DNA of 64,000 nt from Solenopsis invicta (lineage: Eukaryota; Arthropoda; Insecta; Hymenoptera; Formicidae), in the NCBI RefSeq assembly GCF_016802725.1, contig NC_052669.1, positions 5,075,501 to 5,139,500 of the forward strand, written 5' to 3'. Under the pieces are notes generated by a model. That model was given only the letters and a program-made list of their open reading frames with translations. It searched no databases and was not told where the DNA came from. Of this stretch, positions 49,242 to 60,815 are shown piece by piece. The position numbers were made by a program, and so were the translations under genes. Position 1 is the first letter of the stretch. Every line of letters starts with the position of its first letter.

Positions 49242-49880
49242 CTGTCCAAGTGTCATTCTGGTTCGTACATTAAAAAATTATTTAAAAAAAAGTGCAATTG
49301 CCGGAATTATTTTCAAAAATAGTTGTATAGCATGAACTCTACTACCAGAACTAGCGAGAACTATCACTGGAACTGCGATAAATAAGTGAAATTCTCGTCA
49401 AATGTCCTAATATTTGTTTTTTTGTATTTTAAAGGATGAGATATTGTGCTAGATTCGCGAAGTTAACATATTTTTTCATTTTTATTTCTTTTTTGGGATA
49501 AAAATTGCACTACTCTTCGTTATTTTTATAACTTATAAATTATAAGGAACTCCGGAATTATAAAAAAGTGTCACTAAAACTATATGTATTTTTTTCATAT
49601 TAACAGAACGTCGTACCAACTTCACAAATCCAATCTATCATAATTCCACCAACTACAAATTATAAGTACCATATATATGACTGCATTATCATAAACGGAA
49701 AATTTGTTAATTTTAACAAAACTGTATTTAAATTTTTCATAACATGGTTAAAAAGTAAAATATCAAAATTAAAAAATACAATTTTAAAGTATGAATAATA
49801 TAGTCATAATTTTTAACAAGAATTTCAAAATAAAGTTAATTTTTTCACAAAAAATGTTAAATATCGCAAAAAGTCATTTT
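49227..49880 (-). repeat. Right inverted arm of the foldback-like element
   Basis: About 650 bases, the reverse-complement partner of the left arm. The best-conserved stretches are 49229-49250, 49261-49315, 49545-49680 and 49830-49880. The arm lacks the C-rich insertion of the left arm. Beyond 49880 the match fades into AT-rich sequence and I cannot fix an end. Confidence 0.72.
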
Positions 49881-52637
49881 TTGCACTTGAAATCTCAATT
49901 GTTTCAAAACCTGACGTACTAAAGTAAAATTTGCTTTACAGCACCATTTTAAGCATTCAAAAATTTATAAAAAACACCTTGTCTGATTTAAAATAATTTT
50001 AAGCTGTAAACTAGTGTTATCATCAGATAAGAGAACCATACACTATTACCGCTTGTTTATTTCAATTTTAGATTAAAAACTCATGTTACAAATTTAGGCG
50101 AATTTCTATAATTTTAGGTATTATTATCTCCCTATTATTCGGTAATTCTCAATTTCCCATTATTAATTAGCGATTTAATTAAAATGAATAGTTTATATAT
50201 GTATGGTTTATTTATACATGACATATAGATATTCTATTATTATAATTAAATTTTATGTGTATGATTTAGTTTGTTAAATCATCTTACTTTAAATAAAAAC
50301 AAAAATACATAAAACTGCGTATTCATTTTAGCTTATTTTTCTTTAAAAGAATATCGCAATGCTGGTAGTGCGATCGAACTAGTGTAACTCTTAACTATTC
50401 TTTCATTAACACGTGTGACGTTATTCTCACATCGCTTATTTAACATTTACAATTTTTCAGCACATCTGTTCATCGTCCACGATTTTCGTCTCTTTTTCTC
50501 ACCGTTTCTTGCGTCCTCTCGTAGACTTCTCTTTTCCGCAAGAGCGCAAACTTTCTCTATTCGTTCTCGGGTCGTGGCTCGGGAGGAAGTGATGCGTTTC
50601 GGTAGCTTCGAAAACGCGTCAGTTCCACATGATTCCGCGCGTAACATTTTGTAGGGCGCGAAATTCTTCCGCGAGCAAGCCACGGAGACAATGCTCATTC
50701 ATCCCTGGCACACGTGTGCGCGCGCTGCGTTTCACATTTCGTTCGAGAACGTAAAGTTTCCACGGGGATAATTTTATGGTATATTTACAACGTCGCGTTT
50801 CGCATCCGCGAACCGTAGCGAGAAAAACGATTACGAATTTGCAGCGTACAACGTGTAACATCGTTACTTGACGCAAATGTTATTTCCGTTTGGGTTTGGC
50901 GAACGTGACGACGAGCGAATTAAACGCTTGTTAGAACGCGAAGCTTCAACGTTAAATTTAGCTGCTGCTTTATTATCCTTCCATAATATGCACAAACAAT
51001 GATAATTCAGTCTAGATTTGTATCGTACAAAATCGGTTTGAGATGCACAACAGAAAACGTGTATCTTGATTGTTAAAAGAGCCGCATGCCGTGATCGTTC
51101 GTGGGTAACCTGCGGCAATGGTACTTTCGCTTAAAAAATTAGCCATTCTTTACGAGACATTTCCTTAATTTCTCTTGTGAAAACAGCTTGCGTTTTTCCC
51201 CTCCCGCTCATTACGAACGGATAAACGAACGAACGACGTGCGCGCCGTTCTCCCCGAGGACGAAATTAGTGCGAAGGATAATTGTACTCCACGCCCACGC
51301 GAATGTCCAGTTTGTTATTTCAGCGGGGCGGTCGCCGTTGCTGAATGCGCGAGATATAGCGCACATTTATTCTCGCACGAAGCGAGCACGAAGCGCGACC
51401 GTTGTGCTGTGCACACGAACACCGTCACCGCACCACCGTCGTCCCTGCGCCGCGACCGTGGGGGCGCATCTGCATCTGAAATTTACGCGTCTCTACGTGC
51501 CTGCCTTGATATCAAGCACGTTCAAACTTGTCCAACTTCTGTCGAGCAACCACCTCGTGGTCCTAAACTTCTACGAAGCGCCGCGCGGGTCCGTCCCCCG
51601 TCGCCGAAGTTCGTCTCTCTACACTTTGACCGTGGTTTGGCGCGCATTTGGCGCCGACCCTATCACCCCCGGAAAGATACCCCGCGATGTGGCTGAACGC
51701 ACGTAAACCTGACGATTCATACAGCGAGATTTGCACGCCGGCTATTCCGCCGCTCGCTATGTCTCTCCACGTAGCAATAGTGCCGAGATAACGCTCACGT
51801 ATTCACCGTTAATCCTGGATTGCGCGAATCTTTTTTGGGCAAAATATATCTTATGTGTGTAAAAATATTTTACGTATTTATGATCGTTGTATGAAACAGT
51901 GTTAGAAAAAATTTTAGAAAAAAATATTTCGATTATGGATAAATTCTCTTATTTAAATTAACATTTCGTTTGCTTTATAACTTTTTCTAAATTCACTAGA
52001 AAGTATTATTCAAAACGATATGTGGCATTATACATTTGATAATCACATTAAACTTGTCGAGTAACATTTTTATGTCACTGTATGATAAAAATAAATTATG
52101 GTATAAAAATTACAATAGGAAATCTCTCATGGTTCGCGCGTTTCTTTATTTCCTTGCCTTCTCTTTAAGTAATTTTTTTTATCTTTATTTATTTTCACAC
52201 CGGCCCAATTAGACTTCAACGCCCTTTACCGGCGTTTATTCCGCATTATAATAGGTCAGCCTAATGTAACATAATTTTATTACCTGTATACATATATACC
52301 GCCTATCATCCATTATTTTCGTCCCCGCTCTGCCAATTAGGGTTGCCGCCAATCTGATCTCTTGGATAAAGCTCCGCCGCGTCCGATCCTTCTTATCGAA
52401 AATTACTAATATCCGGCTACGTACAAGATAGGGATTACCCCAATCGACCAATCAATTTGCCATGGCCCAATCCTCTTTTTATTCAGATTGGAATGGGTAT
52501 GCGCAACATTCGTTCGTGTCGGAGGAGATTCCGACCAAGCGCGCCGCGCACGTAAGAAGCAATCCACTCTGGAAATGCGACGCGGTGGCCCACTTTTTCT
52601 GCACTTCTACCTTCTTCGTTTCAGTGCGGGTTGCATT
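49881..52637. other. Non-coding stretch with a CpG-rich block
   Basis: AT-rich to 50400. A CpG-rich block at 50460-51720 contains several long overlapping frames, the longest being 172 codons (51188-51706) and 152 codons (51238-51696) in two different plus phases. Neither shows a known domain, and their arginine- and serine-rich content is typical of out-of-frame GC-rich DNA. 51830-52200 is AT-rich and empty. Confidence 0.5.
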
Positions 52638-52662
52638 CTTCTCATTGCCTTGCAATGAGAAG
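52638..52662. repeat. 11-bp perfect hairpin with 3-base loop
   Basis: Arms 52638-52648 and 52652-52662 (CTTCTCATTGC facing GCAATGAGAAG) are perfect reverse complements around CTT. There is no T-run after it, and no terminator role is implied in an animal genome. Confidence 0.9.
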
Positions 52663-55600
52663 GATCAACATCGAACCGTGCAAATACAATTCAACCGTCA
52701 CAAAATTCTCTTCGAATAGAAAGAATTGTATCAACAAGAAAGAAATAAACTTCAACCTACATGTGACTCGGTTTTTTTTAACGGGAGAATTTATGACATC
52801 CCTCAAATAACAGAAATTTTACACTGAAAATTTCGACAGAATAATGTAAGATGTTTGAACAATGGTCTTAATTTTAATTTGATGAATTCAATATTTATAA
52901 TAAAAAAATCACCGCCGTTATTTAGTGATACGTTATACAGTAACTTAATAATGTATTTTCGTTATCGGGATATTTTAAGTAAATAGTTATCTGTTGTAAT
53001 TTATGCACATAAGAAAGATGTAATGTATACGTAAATCGATTTTTGATTAAAGTAAAATAATTTAAATAATGGATAATTTATTTATGAATATTTTACTCCT
53101 ACCTATAAATAATTTAAATAAATTACATCCTCAATTCGGTCACTTCTGTGCATTTTCGCCCACAGAGATAGGGGACAGGGAAGAAGGATCCCTGTTGTCC
53201 GCGAGGAGTTTCTTGCGAAGGTGAATTAAGTCGTAATGAAGTACGTAGTGAGAGAGCTTGGCTCCTGTTCCTGGGTAATACCTCTCTTTCCCCGAGGACA
53301 GGCTTTGGCGCGAGGGGAGATCGCCAGAACTTTACTCGGCAAAACGGTATGTGAGTGTATGTGTGTGTGGGTGTAGGTTGGTGTGTCGCGCAGCGCAAAG
53401 AAATCAAAAAAGTGGAGAGCGAAGAAGGGAAAGTTTGCGCGCAGGTGGAAGTATTTTTTAAGAGACGCTTTACGCACGATTGATCCGGACGACCGTCTGC
53501 GTTCTCGCGATAATATATTTCTCCTTTTTGTATTTTATTTTTCTTTTGTCTATACTCATCTCACTTGGATGCCATGTATTAATTATAAACAAATTAAAAA
53601 CGCATATACACAAAATTGAAACACGTTTTATTATTCATTTCTCAACTCGAATAATTTTGACAGTTTCTCAAATAATTTGAAAAATTAGAGTGATAATAAT
53701 TAGAGACCCTGATGAGAGCCGCGAGGTGACGTCCCCAATTTTGATTGATGTCGCTATTTTTCAGGATATTAATCGATATAATACAACTGATTTCAAATTT
53801 CAAACAGATCGACAGATTGACAGATTGTGTGAAAATTCTCTTTTCTGTCAGAGCCAAGAATTCTGTTCCTAACGCGTTGTGAGAAAAAAAAACATAAAAG
53901 GGGTTAAAGATTAAATTCCGCGCTATTTCCGATTTTTGCTGAAATATGACGTTATCGATGAAACTTTTTCGATATCATTTCGTGACTCTTATTTTAATGT
54001 CTTTAATAAATTGAAAGCAACTGGTATGAAAATAAATTCACTGCAATACAATTCGAATTCTTTGCATTGATATTAAATTTCTAAATCGCAACACTCACAA
54101 TTTCAAAGGAACACAACTTTACGGTTAAAAATTCGAACGTTCGTTCGAAAATTCCGGACGAAATGTCAATAAAGTTCCAATTCGAGCACAAATATTGCGT
54201 ACGTGCATTCGTGCAAGCATCGGTAAATTCTCGCGGATGTACCCGGCTGAAATAGCGGCGTTTCCTACGTTATAACTCTGTTTAAGCATCCCGGCATTAT
54301 TAGCGATAATTATTGTTGCGGCCGACCGCAGCGGAAAACGAGAGCTACGAGTTTAACTGGCGCGGCGGCGGTAGGTGAGCAGATGTTCCGGCCTTCTTTC
54401 AGCCTTACACCAACCTATGTGTACTTGCCTCGCATCGTTGAACCTTGACGCTATTAGCCGCCGTTATGCGGCGGCGAACGCGATTTTCATTAACCCGACC
54501 GCACGGAATACTATCAATTCTTTTTGCCTTTTAATCAGTACCTTTTACGCCGTTGCCTCTTCAGGAGATGTCCTCGGACTAGATGAGATTTCTCGTATAC
54601 CGCGAACTTTATCTCCGCTTCCTATTCACCTGCACCGTCCGGACACTTTATTCCCGAGAATAAATCGGTATTATGGAACGGGTATTGGCATGCAACTTAT
54701 CTCATATCCGCTATACTTCGTAAATCATGCGTAAAGAAATGGAAGATTACCATTTGCCTTTATGCATCTGTTGTTCATTGTACTTTTATGGAAACTCGAT
54801 ATGATAGCAAATGGTTATAGATGCTTCTTGCATTTTTCTCGCGTTATTTTGTCACATTACTTATGTTAATATAAATCATTTTGTTAATGATTTATTTAAG
54901 TTGAAAACTTTAAATCTTCTTATAGAAGCATAAAGAATTAGTAATACAATAATAATATAATACAATACTTCTTTTATATAAACATAAATATTTGTTCCAT
55001 TAAAAATGGAATTTATACTAATGTACATTATCTTCAGCTCAAAATTTCTTCCAATGTCAATAAAACTCAAATATTTTCCGTCAAATTAACTAATAATATT
55101 ATTTTACAAACGGATATTAATTATGAGTCGCATCTTGAACTTCTCAATATATTCGTGATTAAAAACAGGATTAACACGTGAACGTTTCTAGTGACTGGCG
55201 TAGCGCAATATTCATGGTCCGTAACTCATTATGACTTATGGCGTAGCCAGGTAAACATCCAAAGTAATAATTGCGAAATTTTCGGGCACATTTTCAGCAT
55301 ACGTTCAGACCGAGTATCAGTTTGAAATAAGTGTGCAAAATGCATTTCGATTACTGCTCTAGAAGCCCTTATCCGGGAAATTCTACCGCTGGACGTAACT
55401 TTTTACACAGTCCTAAGTAAATACGGAACTTCTATCGAGAAGCCAATATTTCCCTCTCGAACTACCTTATTTGCTTTAGGTAAATGTTATGATAATTTTT
55501 TAAATCAGTATTAGAATAAAAATTCAACCAGTTAAAATCAGAACCCAGCTGTTCTGCGGGTCTCAAAAATTATATTATCCCAATTAAATTGCTTATTTGA

Positions 55601-56506
55601 AAAATCAGATAATCAATCAAATAATGAAGGAATGATACGAAAAACCTCTTTCAAACTTTAAGCTTTCAAAAAATTTTAAAGTTTTAATCTAATATCTTTA
55701 CCTTTACTTTTATTTAAATATATAATATAATTTGTAATTATTTATGAACACATTTGCATTACACTGGAAAATTTAATCTGTTTATGATTTATTTTAATAA
55801 TTCAATAACTTTCTATTTCAAATTTCAAAGAAAAGCTCAAGCTGGCACATACACAATGAAATAAACATGACTTCTTTCTTTTTATTTTTCCGTAAGAAAT
55901 TCGCAAAGTTAAATATAGTTTCGACCTGTCCATATGTATGTGCCCCTTTGATTTCTTGAAATTCTCTTGAAATAAACATGAAAGTGATTGTGTCCTATCT
56001 TGGCGCTTTGACTTTGAGTTGCGCATAACTCGGTCAATGTCACGATTTCGGTCAGTTTGTACCGAGAGTCCTTTTGCTACAATCCAATCGTCCGGTAACT
56101 TGAATCGCCGTGCAGCTTAAGCCATTAAATCCGGCCGGCAATTAATAACGAGAATCGCGGCAAAACCGGAAACAACGCGGCGCGATAATCATGCCCACTC
56201 GTAACTCACCATGACTTACGGGGGACGACAATAACGCGAAAACTGCAAATTTAACTGTTAAAATTTCTTGTAAATTTCGTCATCACGCAATTTCATTTGT
56301 CGGCGGCCGATCTGAGAATACACGGGTAGAGATAGAGTCAATCACGTGGACGCTCGCAAATTTTATTTTCGTCCTTTCCGCTCGCACGAGTTTTCAGGCG
56401 ATAAGCGGGCGAACGACCGGTAATTTCGTCATCGCCCCGTAATATTACCGTGTTCTCGTTACTGTAATCTCGTAAATCGTGGCCGTCAGTGTGTTACCGG
56501 CGTGGC
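52663..56506. other. Long non-coding stretch
   Basis: AT-rich at 52730-53120 and 54730-55130. A GT-rich low-complexity piece lies at 53346-53388. Three 8-base CAGATTGA-type units lie at about 53807-53830. Frames at 53123-53477 and 54375-54734 are unrecognised. A 21-base motif at 55220-55240 recurs at 56200-56220. No gene supported. Confidence 0.5.
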
Positions 56507-56575
56507 AAAAGAGGGAAAGAGGATGAGGGAAGGGGAAGGAAGGGAGGAAGGGAAGAGGACGAGGGAGCAAGAGAG
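56507..56575. repeat. Polypurine (GGGA/GGAA) tract
   Basis: Sixty-nine bases of purine with only three pyrimidine interruptions (56524, 56560, 56568). It produces low-complexity frames on both strands. Such tracts can adopt triplex structure. Confidence 0.92.
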
Positions 56576-57087
56576 TGCCGTAATGCCGCCGTAGTGTGCC
56601 CCACCGGTCTTCCCCAGGATCGGCGAAATTAAATTTTCATCCGACCGCTTTGGCCTCTTCCCTTTTTCGATCCCGCCTCCATCCGCGCATCGAGTTTCTC
56701 CCTCGTCCCACTCCATCCTCTTTTACTCACCCGTTTTCGCCATCTTTCGCACCTTTCCTGTGCCGGAAGCAGTGGCAAATACTACTTTCCTCTCTCCCGT
56801 ATTTCTCCGATAACCGCTTCTCGCTCTGAATTTCTCGATCGTGCACGATCCCATTTTTTAAAATTGTGGTCAGATTATTCGCATAGCGTCACTAATAATT
56901 TAAAAAAACATTTTTTTAACGTAAAGTTATATATATATATATATAATAATATTTCTGAATGTGTTACTCCCCGCGGAGTTACGTTTCTTTGAAAATTGTC
57001 ACCGGAAGCCGGAATCAGAGATTCCGCTTTAAGTACAGCAATAACGAAGACCTTATTTCTCACGAACTCACAGTAGAATAATCCATT
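56576..57087. other. Non-coding stretch with (TA)n
   Basis: GC-rich pyrimidine-heavy sequence to about 56820, then AT-rich DNA with a pure TA run at 56928-56945. No gene recognised. Confidence 0.6.
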
Positions 57088-57565
57088 ATGTTCGGAATTG
57101 CGCATTGAGGCTCATTACGTTTCTCCTAATTTCTCTCCCTTCTTGGGAGCGGTTCGCTCTCCATGCCCTTTATCAACATTCTCACGAACTAACGTCGCGT
57201 TCTGAATTCCATCGCTATCTATCGCGCGATCTTATTTCTGAAATTATGGCTGAATTATTCGCGCGATATATCATCCGTGATAATTCAAGTTACGACGGGA
57301 AAGAGAAAACGATTAACGTCCGTTGTCGGCAATGGCTTTCGTACGTATACGGAGATGGTTAAAGTGCAACGCGTGCGCAATAATGAAGACTTTATATGCG
57401 CCTTATAGTAATTTATTGTATTCGAAATTGCGCATTGACAGAGTCTATCATTACGTTTCTCCTAATTGTATTCCCCTTCGCTCGATTCTCGAGAGCTGCT
57501 TCCTTTACGGCCCACGTTCTTTATCAGTGTTTCTCACGAATCGGAATTGCGTTCTGAATTTTTTT
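57088..57565 (+). repeat. Diverged direct duplication, 330-base spacing
   Basis: The segment from about 57088 to 57215 recurs at about 57418-57565. TTCGGAATTGCGCATTGA at 57091 aligns with TTCGAAATTGCGCATTGA at 57421. TTACGTTTCTCCTAATT, CTTTATCA and GCGTTCTGAATT follow in the same order in both, with a small insertion in the second copy. Frames across the two copies are in different phases and have no recognised domain. Confidence 0.8.
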
Positions 57566-60072
57566 GCTGGAGCGATAAAATTTTACGGAAAAAAATTGAA
57601 AAAGTCGCAGTTCCCTAATTATGCTTTATGGAAATAGCGAATATTACACACGGGACAAACCACAAAGCGGAGACTCGCGTAGAAACGTTTATTCAGAGCA
57701 AAGTTTTGCGAGAGCAACGACCATAAATCGTATCGTGAAGCTCGCACAAGAGGGTACCGCTGATATAACACAACGAAGAGTCGCGCGTCTCTAGAAATTA
57801 AATAAGATTAAATTAAGCGGACGAACTCCGCGTACTATAAGGTACTGTAAATAATTGCGATGCGCGCCGACGGCGTTTCAGTCTCTCCTTCTCTACGCGC
57901 AACTATCATAGGGCTGTATAATTTATTTGTTTGCCCGTTTCGTAGATTTGCCCGTTCGTGGCAAAAGCAGGTCGCGTACGGATTTAGCCGGTTAATATAT
58001 TTGCCGTTATTCGCCTGTACTCAGGAAAGTGCCTTCACAAAAGAAGCGAATGCCACCCTCCTGTTTGAATAATAATATTAAAATAAAGATAAATACAACA
58101 TATAAATATTAATAGTAAATTCGATTGGACCGCACTAGTGCGCAGTGATGTAAATTAAAATTGTACACTATCTAATCTAAGTGTAAAAATAAAAGGCAAA
58201 CATCTCAAATGATAAAATACATATTTTACCAGACAATACAATAAATTAGTGTATTGAAGATTTCCCTTTAACTCAATCGTTTATATAGTCTTTATATTAA
58301 AACACATCCTTTCATCAATTTGAATACGACGACTTTAATTTGCACAGAAACAAAATTTCTTCGAATAATATCTGTTTAAGATTATAAATTTTTTCAAACT
58401 CTTATTTATATATGTTCATTTGATACTAATTTTTTCTATATGTGTTGGAAATTCACACAAAAATTATTAAACACCAAAATCCACTGTGACCAAAAAAAGT
58501 GACTCTTTCTCTACGCTTAAAACAAAGACAGAAATAAAACATATCGTTCCGCGAAGCTACATCAATTTGTCCGCAAAGAATTAACGTTTTGCTGACGCAA
58601 TCGTATCCTCGTGTTTCCGAGGATGCGATTCTTTTCTCGGTGCAGTTGTAACAATAAACGCGCGCGCACTTAGGCGCGACCAGAGCGGAGCCGTCACCGA
58701 CTGCGAAGGAAGTGCATTGCGCGCTCCACCTCCGCCTTTTTTCCCTCTAATTACATCGGCAATTATGAAAGCACCTTATTATTATCAGCTCGCTCTCTGG
58801 CTCGTCGGCTCGAATAACGAGCGGACGAACGAACGGACATTGCGCTATCATATCCCGCGAATGTTTTTCTTTGTCGGCGGAGCGGAGAGACCGGACAACC
58901 GCGCGCCGATCGATCGAGACTGTAGAATAACATCGACTCGACTTGCCATCAACTCTACGCGAGACGACTTCTGCGACAACTGAAATACAGGAAAATTAAT
59001 CGATCTCGCGAGGATAATCGAGTAAATTGTAACGAGGAAAAACCGAGCTGTATTCGCACAGCACTTTTTATTTAACGAGTTAGCGAATTTCCCGAAGAAC
59101 TTTCATCGGTTAGAGTAATCTAAAATTTTTCGTAAAATTAACAAAAGGCAAAAATATTAAGTAAAAGTATAATTGAAATTGACATTCAAATAAAATAAAA
59201 TGTAAAAAATATCGAAATAAAGGAAATAAATTGATCGTGACACATGACACGAACGTGATAACGGTAATTCTTTGGCTCACCATTCATGGTCGCTCTATTT
59301 TTGATTCTCTTGTGGCTCGCACGTGGGACCGATATTTTTTTAACTGTGTCGCGATAATGTCAATTCCAATTGTGACATTTCGATATAAATTGACAGCGCG
59401 TTTTCGTGAATGTCATAAATAATTTGCAACGTCCGTCTGCCTGCCGGCACGTTTCCTTGCAATATATCACTGTACCTTTGCATCTCACATACCGATTCCG
59501 AGATATATCATAAAGCCCTAAAAATTCTTTTTATTCGATTTTAAACACTCGTGATATTTTCGTTAAATCTATTTTTTAATATTTATATATTATCAGTGGA
59601 ACTTTAGTTGTGCAAAAATAATTATTAAAATAAATTATTTGTTTTTATTGCGCCATATTAAACTGTATTATATTATAATAAAAAAGGTTCGATTGTGTAA
59701 AAATCAGAAATGTCTGTTATTGCAATTAATTCACGATCATTTAATTCCGATGCACTTGAAAACGCGGTGTTAATTCCAATTATATTTTTTTTTCTTATCG
59801 AAAATTAGATTAAGCTCACATTATTGATATCTCTTACTAATCAATATCGTTTCAATATAAACGTTTAATAAATCGTGATGACAGAATATCGTGCCAATTA
59901 GATAAATTTATTCTGAATAGTTTGTATGACTATGTGACATGTCGACAGATCGAAGCGCTTTAAACAGGACACAGCAATGCCATAATCCGCACTAACGAGA
60001 GATTAGTACAGTTCCAAATCGTTACCGTTTGAATATTTATTATGCAACTTTAATTTTCAACACATGTCATTA
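57566..60072. other. Non-coding stretch
   Basis: Short frames at 57860-58072 and 58717-58983 are unrecognised. 58075-58500 and 59110-59230 are AT-rich. From 59500 on the DNA becomes strongly AT-rich. Nothing is supported as a gene, RNA or element. Confidence 0.55.
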
Positions 60073-60815
60073 CAATATACACAGAGAGAAATGCTTCTTT
60101 AGATTTAACAATTTTTGATGAATTCGAAAAAATGTATACATTGAAATAGTTCAACCAAATTATTTAAATTAAAATTGCAATTGTTTGACTTTCCAAATAA
60201 TACGTATTCATATCTAAAAATAAATATTTGTTTAAAAAAAATTAAATTCCTTTACTTGTGCAACTTCGTTATAAAATTCAAACAATTTCTCTGTTTTAAT
60301 GATAGCATTGTGTTATTTAAATAAAGAAATTCATTGTTCCACTTAAATAATTTAATTATAAAACAAATAACAAAACAAATAAATTGTCTTCATTAAATAA
60401 TTTAATTACAATTTATTTATTGAAATAAAATATATTTACTTTTTAATACTTTATTAATCTGTACATCGAAAAGCGAGATTGTACAATAATAATTATTTTA
60501 ATAAATTAATTATAAAAAGTAACACTCGCTTTTCAAACATATTTTATATCATTTTATGTAAAAAAAAAGTTTTATTTCACTAAATAATATTTAACGTAAT
60601 CAAAAACAATGTTATTTTATTAAACAATATTGTTTTAAATAATTGTGTTTCTTTCTGCCAAACATTTAATGCAACAAAACTAAAAAAATTGTATTCAAAA
60701 TAGTGTTTTATGTAAAGATATATTATTTGTGTGAAGTAAATGTAAGCCAAACAAATAGAAATACTGAATAATAAATAAAGAAATATTTTTCTCTGTTGTT
60801 TCTCTCTCAATATAT
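60073..60815. mobile_element. Probable AT-rich non-autonomous element with weak inverted ends
   Basis: The left edge reads CAATATACACAGAGAGAAA (60073-60091). The right edge, read on the minus strand from 60813, begins CAATATATTGAGAGAGAAA. Further in, a TTCTTTA block is shared. The interior is extremely AT-rich and contains a perfect 10-bp inverted pair, GAAAAGCGAG (60468-60477) with CTCGCTTTTC (60525-60534), plus the palindrome AAACAATATTGTTT near 60626-60639. No protein is encoded. AT-rich DNA makes chance matches likely, so this is tentative. Confidence 0.35.

Larger units (their letters stand above)
46687..49880. mobile_element. Large foldback-like element: long inverted arms around a hierarchical minisatellite
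   Basis: The left arm (about 46687-47558) is the reverse complement, with many substitutions and indels, of the right arm (about 49227-49880). Matching blocks occur in the same order along both arms. Examples are AAAAAATGACTTT (outer), TCATATATA, GAAGTTGG followed by TTCTGTTAATAT, ATAATTCCGnAGTTCCTTATAA, TATTTATCGCAGTTnCAG, and GCGATTGCA/GCAATTGCA followed by ATAATTTTTTAAT (inner). The enclosed 1.7 kb is almost entirely minisatellite. No transposase or other recognised protein is present. The architecture resembles foldback transposons, in which long inverted ends contain tandem repeats, but I found no target duplication and the outer edges are uncertain by tens of bases. A transcript would fold into a hairpin with a stem of several hundred base pairs. 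Confidence 0.75.

Noticed and set aside
51188..51706. 172-codon frame with a second 152-codon frame over the same bases
   Set aside because: Two long plus frames in one CpG-rich block, both arginine- and serine-rich with no domain, fit composition-driven open frames better than a gene.
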